A DNA stretch of 64,000 nucleotides from Mansonella perstans (Eukaryota > Nematoda > Chromadorea > Rhabditida > Onchocercidae), in NCBI GenBank assembly GCA_037074765.1, contig JBAMDO010000564.1, positions 496,001-560,000 on the forward strand. The letters run 5' to 3'. The position numbers were made by a program, and so were the translations under genes. The notes under the pieces are model-generated. The model was given only the letters and a program-made list of their open reading frames with translations. It was not told the origin of the DNA and did no database searches. Position 1 is the first letter of the stretch; each line of letters opens with the position of its first letter. Shown here in pieces: positions 50,433-62,418 of this stretch.

Positions 50433-53400
50433 TTAAATGACTAAACCAACCATAAATTTCGAATTTAGAGTTTTCACTTTTGGCCGATAATACTGCTCCA
50501 AATGTTGTTGCAATTCTTCTAAACGAATTCGCTCTTCTTCTTGTTCGAAAAATTTTGTATCGTGAAAATCTTTGCCAGTTAAAAACTGCTGTTTATTAAA
50601 GCTTTTACGGGCCTCAATTGTAGCGACCATCTAAAATTAAATTAAAGCAATCAAGAAGTTGGAATTAAATTCAAGCATTTCGACATTAGAATAAACGATG
50701 TTGCTGAATTTTCTGTTTCCTTGTCAGATGCATTGGAACAAAAAAATTAGCTCCAGATAATTGAAATAGCCCACCTCTGATCGAAAAGAGGTGTAGTATC
50801 CGAGAAGATCTCTAATTAATGAGAAAAGTACACAGAACAAGTTGCGCAGCATCTGAAAAATGATTCTATTTTAGCTACACAAATAATTAAGCAAATATTA
50901 TCCATCAAATGAAGATTACATGTTCTAAAAAAATTAAAGTGTAAAAAAGTTTTTACCGTATTTTCTTCAGTTAAGAAAAGGCCTTCTTCGAGTTGTCCAA
51001 GATACCGATTGTGTGCTACTATGATACCATCTAGATCACCAACAGAGTCCATCTCCATAAACAGAGCTGCTCGAAAATGTGATACAATCTGTAAAATAAT
51101 CATGAAATATTCTCTCATACTTTGAAAATGAAATAAAATGAGTTAAATTCATATGATGCCTCATAAGAATATTTCCTGACTAAAAGTATGTGAGATAAAA
51201 GTAATACAATATATAAATTACTGAGTATAATATATATATTGTTTATCAAATTCGCTTCTAGTTAAGTGATTTCTGATTCAAGAAAATTTTGTAACAAATC
51301 CATGAAAGAAATAAAAAACTTAAACTATGTGAGACATAGGAGCGCATAGTGCTCAAAATTTGAGACATTCGAGCAAAAGAAACTGTGAATATATTCATCA
51401 CTAGCGTTGCATCTGAAATAATTGATCAAGTATATCCATTTTCGAACAGCTATTCAACAAATAATGGACAGTTAAGCAGATAATAAAGCACAGCATTAAG
51501 AGGTAAATATCAAACGCACAACAATGCCTGTGAAGACTCACTCTAGTTTGGAAGCATAACTCTGAACAAAATAAATAAAAGCAAACAATGTTTTAGAGCA
51601 CGGAAAGCACTGAGTAAACTGGTTTTAGCAGAGAAAGTATGCAGTAATTTTCGGAAAAATCAGAGCAGCTAAAAAACAAACCAGACAACGGTTCATTCTT
51701 CATGAAGCAATGGTGATCCTGCAAAGCAGCAGTAAGTTGAAAATCAGTTGAAAGTAAAAGCCATATAAATTCAAATATATTCTCGTAACGTTCCATTGAA
51801 CTAAAAAGTTAACAGTTTCGTTGGAAAAAAAAAACTGAACGTACTTGAGATCAGAGGATTGTAATGTCATGAAATAGTATATTTATATATATGCATACTG
51901 CCACAGATACCAATTCAAATTCAATAAAAAACAAAAATTCCCTTCACTCGATTACAGAATAAGGCAAAAACCAAATGATACCTTGCCACTAGGAACTGTT
52001 CCAGGGACAGTTTTCCTCTTTCGGCAAGAAAAGCTTAAGCTGACTTATTCACAAAATTTTAAAGTTACAGAAGTTCAGCGTAATTCATAAGAATCTCAAT
52101 TTTTTTTCTCAACAATGATGCATATTTCTTGACTAAACTGATTAAAACTTGTTTAGGAATTCTATTTACCACCTAATGGAACATATATATGCAGTTCAAA
52201 GCATAAATTTGTAAAAGCATTAAAATGTGCAACCATTAACTAAAAATGAATAAACCTTTTGTTCAGAACAACTGAGATGGGGATTTTGGATTCATAATTC
52301 AAACGGATAGTTGCACAGCCACTTTGATCTCGAGGAGTTTCAACAAGATGAGAGGAACCGCCTATTTCATTAAATTCTTCCATCATACCACAAGTTGCAT
52401 CGATCTTTGCTTGCTTTAAAATGTTTTTTGGCCAACTATTGCATTGTTGAACAGCTGCATTGAATGCTTGCGAAACTTGTTGCGAATCCAATTTCAATAC
52501 ATCACTGTCATTACTTGTTTCCTTTCTGCAAATGATCGAACCAACTCAAAAGCTAAACTTTATATCGATATACAATGATGCTTGCCAAAAGTGTGGTAGA
52601 ATTAAATTCATTAATACTGAAAGTGTACAGATGGCGCAAGAGTGCTATGTCAGTGATGATGTAAAAAGGTCACAAGGTTCCTCTTGGAATTATCCTTTTA
52701 AGACTGCTATTTGAATCAAATTCAGTAGCTCTATTTTCATAATAATGTACTGAGTACCAAACTAGCCGGCATCCTTAAGAAAGAAATTTTCGACATCCAC
52801 GAACAAATAGAATGCATAACACAATAGAATAAGGCATAAAATCTTCAATTATATCAGAAGAGATGGCTGAAGAATTTAACTAACTTCAATTTTTCGTAAA
52901 ATGTAAGAGCAAAATATTCGTCGTTCAACAAATAATGTCGCTCAATCGCCAATATATGGGCATGGAAGTTATACTTTTGAACGATATTCTGCGAAACTTT
53001 GCTACTCATTCGATGATATAATCTAAAATTTGAAAAAATTCGACAAGAATTATTATACGACAGATAAAAATTATGAAATCCTTTTCTTCGAAAAAGTATA
53101 GAAACTGTTACATAATTATTGTGATAATCGTATGCAAAATAACTGCAAACAAAATTCGATGAATATAATAAAAACTCAAAGATAGTATTGGCGATGGGAA
53201 AAGAACGAAGAATCAGATCTGGCTGAGTTTTCGAAAGCGTTAAAACTAAAGGAATTTTTCCAAACCAAAAATAATGACTGATACTATCACAAAACATACT
53301 TTTTAACAGCACACCAAAGGCGATGACTGGCTGAGACACTTAAATAGCATTTCAATGGATCAACTGAAGAAAGTATGCGCTGTCTCTCATGCAAATCATC

Positions 53401-56400
53401 GTCTTCCATGCCCATTAATTCCAGCAGAGTTACAGTTTTTCCAACAACAAAGACCTAAACCCGCAAAACTGAATTGAAAATCAATTAATTACATCAAGAT
53501 AACTTTTAAAATCGAAAAGAAAAAATAAAGTAGAAAGTTAGCAGAAGAGAATTACTGCTGGTCGATATCATATTAGTTGAAGCTCATAACATCAATCATA
53601 AAATTTATAATTAACAAGCAGACGTACCTTTTCTTTAAGTCCTTCGAACTGCCTGAAGATTATTGGAACTGCTTCATCCACTATTCTATACTCATTTAAA
53701 CAATTTTTTTCCATCATCCACTTATTCCGTAATTCGATCATCCACTAAAATGCTTCCGCAAAATTTCACATCAAATATTTATTTCAAATTGAGAGACTAA
53801 TGATTTATAATTTTAATTAATCTTAATTCGTCAGATGCGCTGCTCGCTATTATTCCCGAAGTTCACTGTAACTTACAGAATGTAGATGGGATGTAGAACA
53901 AAATCAATCGACTCTGATTGTATAAGTTTCAATCAAACAAATGTAACAAATGAAAGTATAACCGATGATTAGATGACTTTGTAATATCAAACTGAATGAG
54001 ATGACAAAATAAACCACATAAAAATATAAAATAAAATATACCCGGAAACCGGGATCCACCAATTGCCCGTAAACAAGCCACCTATGAAGACATTCATGAA
54101 AAATGTACATCATAGGGACTAGCAGTAAGTGCAGAAATTGTTGTATAAATTGATTACCAGTGGTCCTAAAGCCATAAATTTTTAAAAAATCATGAAAATA
54201 TATTTAGTTAAACAAATCTTCATCTTTCTTTAATTTTCACAGTTTTATAAAAATAGCACAAATGTTCCATCGTCATATTTGAAATTAATCAAATTTCGAA
54301 TTACCAATAAAATGAGCAAAGCATGTTAAAAATATGCATCCCTTTGAGTCCTTCAAAAGTACAAACGAGTTTCGATAAAAGTGGTAATAAGATTTCCCAG
54401 TTGGATAAAGCAACCAAAATATCCAAACAAGTAAACGATTCTGGATTAGACATATACTGAAAGTCAGATATTTACTTGCACTGATGGGGAAAAAATGTTC
54501 CAATGCTTTCAAATCTTCTGAATTGACAGATGCGCTGGAAGAAAATTTAGCATTTTACTGCAAATAAAACCGGTTTATATTTTTCAAACTGAAACGGCTA
54601 CAAACCTTCTTATATAACATAGAAATGAGACTCATATAGCTTGCTAATACTTCCGACAAACCAGTGGAGAAAGCCTGAAACAGTGAGTCAGAGAGTGAGA
54701 CCGATGCATGAAGCTGCGCTTTTATTTTTTTACCATTCAGTTCTGTTTTTTCGATTTAATTTCACAAGATGAGCGCTTGAAATATCTTATAATGACTCGA
54801 AATAACAATCAATACGATATCTTACATTAAAATTAATAACGGAATTTCACCCAGAAAAATCTGATTTTACAGTTGATCTAAATCCTTCCAGTTGATTCAA
54901 TTTTTTTTTTCTGATCATAACGAGATTTGACAAAGAAATCACAGCACACCACATTGAAAATATAATTCATATTCACAAAGCACATAGAATGTATATATAT
55001 CAAAATATTTTTCACTTTAACTTATCGCTAAAATGAGAAAAAATAAGTAAAACAAACCTGAACAAGGCGATCCGAAGACAGCTTTCCCGATTCATGTCGT
55101 AATCGGAAATAAGCGTTTGCGATAGGTAATAACCGTAATAGCTGAATGCGTAAAGTGTCGTCGACTGCAAGCAAATCGCTTAATTGTAACTCAGCATGTT
55201 TATCGCCGCGACACACAATATAAGTACCTTCGATACCTTGTAAAGCCATCAGCACATGCCTTATCAGTTCCTCCTCGCATAAAACTGTAATTTCCTATGT
55301 TAAACTTGCTTTTTTTATTATTATTCTAGATACGCGCTTGAATTACTGAAAATTTCATCCAAAATAAATTTAAAGAAATTTTTGTATTCCCTTTTTCACT
55401 GCTTGCAAAACAGATTCCATGCCCAAAACCTTCATTTATCGAAGAATGGAGCAGAGGTCCATTCTTCGATAAAAAAAAAAGCGAAACAAAACAGAACCAC
55501 ATTCTTTTCGCTTTATCTTACTTGAATAAGAATTCTGCCTCACAAAAAACGGCTTCCTTATAGGTGAATTAAATTCATTCAGTGATACAAAATTTATCGC
55601 CTCCTATCAAAATTCAATACTAATAGTATACAATTACAAATGAACTGTAAAATGATAATGAACATAATCAATCTAACCTGAAGGATGTGCTGCTCGTCCG
55701 GTAAGCGCAGAAGTTTGTGAGCTTAAAATTTGTGCATGTCTCGATCTGCAAAGATCTTTCAGAATATTTTTCAAGAAAACCATCAAAAACAACTTCCAAT
55801 TATCTGAAGAAATCAATTATTTTTATAGTTTTTTGAAGCAAACTACAGATCAACTGTATGAATAACATAAATAGGAAAATATGAAGTGAAACTTCTAAAT
55901 ACTTCAATTATAGGTTCGGAAGCACGAAAAAAGTAGTTCAGTGCGAAATTAAGTTGCTATGAATGGATCATAATTTATAGTTCAAGACTTTTATATTTTA
56001 AAGCTCCTTAAAATTAAAAGCGTACGAAAAAAAGCTTTGTTTACTATCGGAACTTGGTGTCGTCGAATGACTTAAATTGAATCTAGTGGTACGTTGTCGG
56101 GGTATCGGCGTAACTAAAGCAGCATTACTGTTCGCATTTGCTGCTGTCAGTTTTGCATCTCGTTCAGTCCTCCTAGCATACTGGAAAAACAGCATTAAGA
56201 ATAATGTAACAACATTATTTCTGACCGATTTTCTTGTATTCAAAAATTTGAACTTTGGGGTCATAAATTATTTCAGAATTAACTTGCAGTTAATTGTCTG
56301 GTTAATCATTTTTTCATTCACTTTAAACACAAAGCATGTTATTGCTTATATTTTCAGCTTTTCCAATATAGTGAAAATATTTGTTCAACAGAAGAAATAA

Positions 56401-58119
56401 CGCAAACGAGGTGAATAAAACACTATACAGGAATTAAGATAGGATATGATTCGCTCCATATATTAAGCAGCCTAGAGGTAAATAGATTATACAATTCCCT
56501 AAACCGGCCTTTCAACTAAACAGTGAAATCGGTACAGAAAAAAGATTCGCTAAATAGAGTGATGAACCCGGAGCACAGCATAGGAAATAAAATGTTTCTA
56601 AAAACCCCGGAAAATATATAGGTCCCATAAATAGAGAATTCATTTTAGTTCTGAAATAAAAGTTTAAAAGACCGTGGAAGATCATTTGCAGATAAGAAAA
56701 AAGGTTGACAGAATTGCCGTCACACTTTTTCAATTGAAAATACTGATCAAAAGGATGTTTAAATATTTTAAAAGTAAAACTATGGAATTATTAAACAAAA
56801 GGCCTGGTTGGTATACCCTATATTCCACGGTTAACATACCTGATGTTCCGAAGCATAAGCTACGAGAAATAGAATCAGTTCATTTGCATTCATCAAATCT
56901 GGCCGCTTTTGCAGTCGTTGCACTATATCCGCAAACAGAGCGCCTTTTTTTTCACTTCGTTTAATATCTGTAAAAACTAGTTAGCAAAGCCAAACCTGAT
57001 AAAGAAATTTCTGGAATATAATCAAAAATCCTGATAAATAAATTTCAACCGAAAGTCATTAAGGAAATTAAAGAATGAAAATAAATATTCCAATAATTGA
57101 AGCCCTGAGTAATATACAATTAAAAATCACACATTTTTTACGAAATCGTTCGACTTCGTTCCTTGCATCAATATTGAAAGCTGTACAATCTTCCAAAAAG
57201 AAACAAGATAGATCATTACGATCAGAAGCTGAAATCAAGCTAATTAAAAAAATATTAAAGCAGTTACTATTTTTCCATTGGAACTGATTTTTGAGATACG
57301 CCATTATGCGCAAAAAAAATTTTCCTGATTCCTCCATTGGAAATAATAAAACACGTAAACATTAAAAATAAGTTAACATTAACAATCTACCGTTCACAAT
57401 TATCGGCATTACCCACAGAAGCTTCAAAATGATAAAAATTATTTCAGAAAAATTTAAAGTATTAGTTCATTCTTTTGCAGTGAAAAAAATATGAAAAGCA
57501 TACGATCGCAGTCAAATTCCCGCATGAAATCATCCAAAATTGGATTAAAATCAGATCCACTGGATCCCATCATGCATTTGATGTCCAATACTGCAAAACT
57601 TACGTCGTTTTTTTCTTAAAATAACATGTTTCTGAGCTTAATACAATAATAGGAAGTCCAGCATGTTTATATGGAGACAACTCATGATTTAAAATCTGAA
57701 ACAAACGGAAATTAAAGTTTTAAAGCAAGCTACTCAATTCACGCACAAATAGTCCAATTGTAGTAGAAGGGATGAGTTGGTGTAGTTATTAAAATGTAAC
57801 CACTAGATTAATAAGCACATTAAATAATAAAATAACTATGCAGAACTTCATTTTAATGTTTTGGGCTAAATTTTGTTTCCACTTCACACCATTCACTGTC
57901 GTGACCTATGGGTTGCGCTTGAAAAAAACTGCCAAAAGAAAATAATTCCCGACTTCTATCCATTTACAGTTGGTTGATAATCCTAGGAAAGACATTTTAC
58001 GATCAGACCCTCTTGGCGGACCTAACGGAGCTTCTGAATTTTAGTTAAGTGTTAGTAAGTAAACAAAAACAAATAAAACAGTTGATGTTGCATTACACAC
58101 TACGAGGCATAGCGGTCAT
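50433..58119 (-). CDS. gip-1: Gamma-tubulin complex component, GCP3-like (gip-1 in C. elegans)
   Basis: Twenty minus-strand exons join in phase: 58119-58101, 58033-57968, 57590-57504, 56967-56840, 56180-56026, 55745-55678, 55284-55058, 54674-54606, 54456-54305, 54165-54042, 53744-53628, 53454-53300, 53022-52885, 52525-52256, 51800-51682, 51561-51538, 51412-51336, 51088-50957, 50852-50775 and 50630-50433, totalling 800 aa. The N terminus resembles the helical leader of GCP3 (HIKRSEKKGALFADIVQRL). A Ser/Thr-rich linker follows, then the gamma-tubulin ring protein core from about residue 174 (ELIRHVLMALQGIEG, FHECLHRWLVYGQL, VVGKTVTLLELM) and a C-terminal GRIP2 region (MERYENIFEFIWLLL; GDLDGIIVAHNRYL near 675). 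Family role: a scaffold of the gamma-tubulin small complex that binds gamma-tubulin and nucleates microtubules at centrosomes. Human GCP3 is about 907 aa; this protein ends soon after EELQQHLEQYYRPKV, so its C terminus is short. GCP2 is the main alternative. Confidence 0.88.
51538..51561 (-). CDS. 24-nt microexon of GCP3
   Basis: Between the exons ending at 51682 (phase 1) and starting at 51412 (phase 1), a 24-base segment after acceptor ttgttcag encodes E-LCFQTRV-N across both joins. It restores the frame and fits the gamma-tubulin complex core between the SFT..FLW-like segment and the long helix of the next exon. Its donor (GTGA before gtcttc) is weaker than the overlapping gtgagt two bases in from the end, which would break the phase. 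Confidence 0.5.
   Translation of the reverse strand, partial: SYASKLE
55435..55473. repeat. Perfect stem-loop in a GCP3 intron
   Basis: The arms tttatcgaagaatgga and tccattcttcgataaa are exact 16-bp reverse complements with a 7-base loop (gcagagg), followed by an A run. It lies in the intron between the exons ending at 55678 and starting at 55284. The stem is too short for a typical microRNA precursor. Confidence 0.9.
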
Positions 58120-58131
58120 CAAGGATGGAAA

Positions 58132-58145
58132 CTTGAAAATCGAAT
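58132..58145 (-). other. Candidate trans-splice acceptor upstream of GCP3 ATG
   Basis: The minus strand reads cgattttcaag ending at 58132, 12 bases before the ATG at 58119. No donor-bearing exon is evident between here and the PHF5A stop at 58593. This fits a spliced-leader acceptor, possibly for a downstream operon gene. Confidence 0.4.
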
Positions 58146-58592
58146 TTTATTTCCAGACATAAGAATGCAAATAATGATCTTTGTTATAATAAAAAAACAA
58201 CCAAGCGAATATTTAGAATGTCCTCACTGTAGTTCTTCACTAAATTTTTTTATTCTACTACTAATTATCTGGAAACTGAGTAAACAAAGAAGTCTTTACG
58301 AATTGATGAATATCAGCTGGAACTTAGCGGTAATTTCTGCACACATTTATAATATAAACTTATAAGAATGCATCAAATGTTTTTGTATATAGCGTATTTA
58401 ACACTGAGGACTACATAAAAAGGTCTGAAATACCTGAAACATTCGATTAATGCAAAGTAAATGAATGAAGACAATATTAACAATCTAAAATCTTCTTATA
58501 AAATGTTACCAATTAATTAGATCGAAGAACCATATACGCATATAAGTTGTGTGCAACAACCGTCATGCAAACAAAACAATAAAAAGCAGATG

Positions 58593-59813
58593 CTATCCAT
58601 TTTTTTTGAAACCGTATTTTTTCCTCTCGTAGAAAAGATCCGTTTTGGCACTTCCTAAATTGACGATCTTTGGACAACCGTCTCGGTCTTTTTCCATAAT
58701 TGTACATTCCTTGCAGTAATAAGCATCACTTACTCCTGAACCTCCACAAATGACGCAACGTCCCTAAATATACGTAAAGGGTTAAATCCTCAAAGTCAAG
58801 CAAATAATTTTGAATTTTAGAATAAATTATCGCAAGAAAAAAAACATTTTAAATTTCTAATATCTCGAAAAATTTAGAGAACAGAATATTATTAGTTCTC
58901 AAACTAGGCATTAAATTAAGCACTCTATTATTAAAATAAATGAAAAATCATTCAGCAATCTTACTGAAACAATCTTATTTTGAAGTTGTTTTTTCTCAAT
59001 TAGAAAAACGAATAGCAGGAGATTCACTACTTCATTTTAAAAAACAGTCGGATTAGAAAACTTTAACCGTGACAAATCCTACTGCGGAAAAAGCTGAATA
59101 AATTTTTTAATATAAATTCACAAAACAACTTATTCCAATAACCGACAGACAATGAAAATATTGCAATACTAAACACAGTAATCCTAAACATTCGCTTGCT
59201 CTTACTTGATATGATCCATAATTGCATTCATCGCAAATCCTTACTAAAGTACATGGCCGAACATATGAATCACATATAACACAGCGGCCATCACCTGCAA
59301 TAGTAATTAAATGAATTCTTATTACAAGTAGCTAATCAGAGTTGATGAAATGATCCGAACTAAATCTGTAAGATATCGATTAATGTTTCGATAAATCCTA
59401 CATCTGCAAGACTGATTAATGCTTATAAAACTAGAGTTCCCTCATATCGATCAATAATTAACTCTCATACTTACCAAATCATTTAACTATTATCATGGAT
59501 TTCTGTCAAAGTGTTCTTTCCATGCATTACAATATTGAGGGCATCCTTACAGAAAACTACAGTATCAGACTAATTTAGTTCAGGCATTTACTGGTTATTT
59601 TTGAATTCCCAGGCCTTAGTAAACAACAACAACAGCAATAATTGGAACTTGCTTGAAGTTTCAAATATTACATTTACCGAACTTAACATTTCTAAGAAAT
59701 GTCTAAAAAGGAATGAAAATTAAAATGAAAAAAATACATTTTTCGCAAAGTCGACCAATAGCAACACCTGGTTGTTTACGACAAAAAATCAAATCTGGAT
59801 GATGTTTTGCCAT
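58593..59813 (-). CDS. phf-5: PHD finger-like protein 5A (SF3b subunit)
   Basis: Three minus-strand exons, 59813-59738, 59294-59206 and 58763-58593 (TAG), give 111 aa, against 110 in human PHF5A. The protein starts [20 protein letters not shown] and carries the family's CxxC pairs: [30 protein letters not shown] and YYCKEC. These build the zinc-knuckle fold. It continues [20 protein letters not shown] and ends YGFKKNG. Family knowledge: PHF5A sits in the SF3b complex of U2 snRNP, beside SF3B1 at the branch-point adenosine pocket, and is almost invariant among animals, which makes this identification secure. It lies upstream of GCP3 on the same strand with about 470 bases between them. The start follows a possible trans-splice acceptor by 21 bases. 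Confidence 0.97.
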
Positions 59814-59833
59814 ATCATATAACAAAAATTTCT

Positions 59834-59848
59834 CTAAAATAAAAAAAT
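59834..59848 (-). other. Candidate trans-splice acceptor upstream of PHF5A ATG
   Basis: On the minus strand tattttttattttag ends at 59834 and is followed by 20 bases of leader and the ATG at 59813. The T-rich tract plus tttag is a standard worm 3' splice signal with no upstream coding exon in view. Confidence 0.4.
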
Positions 59849-60159
59849 AGCTTCTAAAAAATCATTAAAAAATGCAAATATATTCTCGTCTCGAAAACTT
59901 TAGAAAAAACATCTCGAAAATCTTTCAAGTTTTGCAAGCAAATTTAAAGCGAGTTCAAAAGCATTTATTATAAAAATCCAATAAAACTAGTCGTATGACA
60001 AAATATTTAACTCTTATATCGTGAAATGAACTTAACATATCTAAGAAGAATACTTCAGTTATCCATAATACGAAAATGTTGGAAATATTACTGCCCCTTC
60101 TAACGACATAAAAGAAAATGTATTTCGTCCCGAATTGTTAATTCCCAAAACATAACGGA

Positions 60160-60415
60160 AACACAGCACACAATCAGAATGTCACGGAAAAACGGCACAC
60201 AATCAGACTGTCACGGGAACACGGCACATAATCAGACTGTCACGGGAACACGGCACATAATCAGACTGTCACGGGAACACGGCACACAATCAGACTGTCA
60301 CGGAAACACGGTACACAATCAGAATGTCACTGGAACACGGCACACAATCAAAATGTCGCGGAAACACGGCACACAATCAGAATGTCACGGGAACACGGTA
60401 CGCAATTAGAATGTC
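60160..60415. repeat. 29-bp minisatellite, about nine copies
   Basis: About nine head-to-tail copies of a 29-base unit (core gtcacgggaacacggcacat, then aatcagact), with scattered substitutions (aaaaacgg, acggtac, gtcgcgg). It is GC-rich relative to its flanks. Since 29 is not a multiple of three, the reading frame cycles through all three phases from copy to copy, giving a repeated-looking 76-codon open frame that is not a gene. It lies in the divergent intergenic region between PHF5A and TRAPPC2L, ending about 220 bases before the TRAPPC2L ATG. Confidence 0.93.
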
Positions 60416-60633
60416 CGGACCGTCCTATGTCCGTCACGTACGTTTTGAATTCCTGACGGTATAATGCAAATGAAATCCCATTGCATGCAACAGATGAATT
60501 GACGGCTGAAAGAATTTGGACGAATAAATTGAGGGAATTGTAGAAAATTAAGATGATTGATAGATCTAAAATTAATAAAGTTTTTAGGGCGAATGATACG
60601 TGACCCAACGTAACCCTAGTAAGAGAGATAGGA

Positions 60634-61918
60634 ATGGTTATCAGTGTTGCTATCATCGCCAAAGAGGTTAGTTAGTTTAGATTGTGTAGCGTTCTTCTCG
60701 TACTTCTTATCTCTATTCTCCTTGCTGATGAACTTCTCACATTTTATAACATGTATCCGATGGTTTCGATTTTGCCAAATGAGTTAACTAAGTAATAGAC
60801 AATTTGTATTGTTGTTATTAAATAATTTAAATTACAATGCAAAATATATGCAATTCGAAGTTACAGTCCACGTTAAAGTATAGTTCAAATCTAAATGGAA
60901 TAAGCAATTAGATTAGAAATTGTCGTAATTTAAATTATCTTCATTGAAACAGAGTTCACCTTTATATCTAAATGTAAACGAGAAAGAATCATCAAGAGAA
61001 TTCGATATACAAATGTTCATTTATTGTTCATTGGATATTGTTGATGAAAAAGTATTCGGTGCGAATAAAACTTTGGAATTATATTTGGGGCCACTCATAT
61101 CAGATCAAAATTTCAAGGTTTATTTTCAAATTTAAAGAAGAAATATTCAATTTAGTAATGATGTTGCATATTGGTTAACAGTTACATTGATAATATTTAT
61201 TTTATTAAATGAGTATTTTCATTTTATCAAGATCCAATATCACGATAATATTCAAAGAAATTGCTGTGTTATTTAGAATTGTGAGTATGATTTGAATGCT
61301 CCTGGTTTATTAGTAATTATATCTTTATATCTGTTTTTAGTCATTTGGTTATGTAACAAACACTAATGTGAAAATGATTATTGTGACGGAAGTAGGTGAT
61401 ATTTCTTTGAAGGATCAAGATATTCGTTCTGTAAGTTATTTGATTAGATTTATAAAAAATGGTCGAAATAAATAAAGAGCGAAAAGTCAAACTTCAAAAT
61501 TTGAATAGCAAAGATTATTTTGGATTATTATGCTAATTTCTAGAATTAGAAGCAGAATTCTGCTCTTACTGAATCGTGCAATGTAGCATCCGTAAAATAT
61601 ATCAGTATCTATTGAATGACAGTTGAAATTGCTCAATGCAGTTATTAATAATGAAACTTATCAAATTTCTTTGCTGTAATTATGTTTTCAGATGTTTAAA
61701 AGACTTCACAATGCTTACTGCAATTCACTCTCAAATCCTTTTTATGTTCCCGGACAGCTCATCAAATCAAAGTAACTTTTAATTCCGAATTGGCGAGTAT
61801 TTCTATTTGCTGAATTTCATGGCAAATGAAATTTTCATTTGCACGTTATGATTTCCGTTTTAAAGTTATTTTTTTCAGGATGTTAGATGAAACAGCAAAA
61901 GAGATATTCGCAACGTAA
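60634..61918 (+). CDS. TRAPPC2L: TRAPP complex subunit 2-like (TRAPPC2L)
   Basis: Five exons, 60634-60666, 60953-61117, 61341-61430, 61692-61771 and 61879-61918 (TAA), join in phase to 135 aa, against about 140 in human. The sequence follows the family closely: MVISVAIIAKE (first beta strand), SSPLYLNV, FIYCSLDIVDEKV, ELYLGPL, FGYVTNTNVKMIIVTE, LKDQDIRSMFKRLHNAYC, and SNPFYVPGQLIKSK near the C terminus. It is a single longin-like (sedlin-fold) domain with no signal peptide. Family knowledge: TRAPPC2L is a small subunit of the TRAPP complexes, which act as Rab exchange factors and tethers in ER-Golgi traffic and autophagy. The first exon codes only 11 residues and was chosen because it supplies the conserved first strand, has a gt donor in the right phase and matches the family's N terminus. 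Confidence 0.95.
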
Positions 61919-62410
61919 TGGGATTTATTCACTTAAACTTACTTTGTCATAATATATTATTCATGTGATATGTGTAATAGTTTCTGATCATTTTCGACGT
62001 TTGTAATTTTTCAATCGATCATTCAATTCGAAGTGATGAAATGATAGTCTGATAAATTTTCAAATCAGCAATCTTTTGCGGAAACTAGTTTGGTTTGACG
62101 TTGATGATTTAAAACTACCTGCTTTTTTTTTGTCATTTTTTGCTATTAAAAGTATTACACCAAATTAACACCTTAATGTAATATGGCGTATGTTTTCTAT
62201 CACAGCTGCAAATAAAGTATTTGGCTGTTAAAACACTAAAGAATTGGAGCAATTAAGCAGCATATTTTCATAATGGAGTTGCTCTGTGAGAACGTCGATA
62301 TTTTCTGTTATAACTTTTCATCAAGTTTTCTCTTTTTAATAATATAATTATATGGAGCTGCTTCCGCTCGATAGAATTATATGGTAGATTTTTTTTATTG
62401 CTGGATTACT
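61919..62410. other. Short intergenic region between TRAPPC2L and CIAO3
   Basis: About 500 bases, AT-rich, with a candidate polyadenylation hexamer AATAAA at 62211-62216. It ends in a splice acceptor immediately before the CIAO3 start. No further coding sequence seen. Confidence 0.6.
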
Positions 62411-62418
62411 TTCTAGGA
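62407..62418 (+). other. Candidate trans-splice acceptor upstream of CIAO3 ATG
   Basis: tactttctag ends at 62416, two bases before the ATG at 62419. No upstream exon in phase is evident, so a spliced-leader acceptor is the simplest reading. Confidence 0.5.

Noticed and set aside
52854..53339. 161-codon uninterrupted minus-strand frame
   Set aside because: It spans two real GCP3 exons (53454-53300 and 53022-52885) and the intron between them. The intron part is not coding and the first exon is read in another frame.
54483..54540. Possible extra GCP3 exon after acceptor cttccag (RICQFRRFESIG)
   Set aside because: It would leave an intron of only about 20 bases before the next acceptor and has an in-frame stop. 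The junction 54606 to 54456 is in phase and gives the expected core sequence.
57603..57698. Minus-strand open segment (ILNHELSPYKHAGLPIIVL) that looked like a GCP3 exon
   Set aside because: It ends in a TAA overlapping the acceptor of the next exon and its phase does not fit. The exon chain 57968 to 57590 is in phase without it. Read as one exon with the downstream segment, it would need a one-base insertion in an A run.
60179..60409. 76-codon repetitive open frame, apparently a repeat protein
   Set aside because: It is a by-product of the 29-bp minisatellite, whose period shifts frame each copy and happens to lack stops here.
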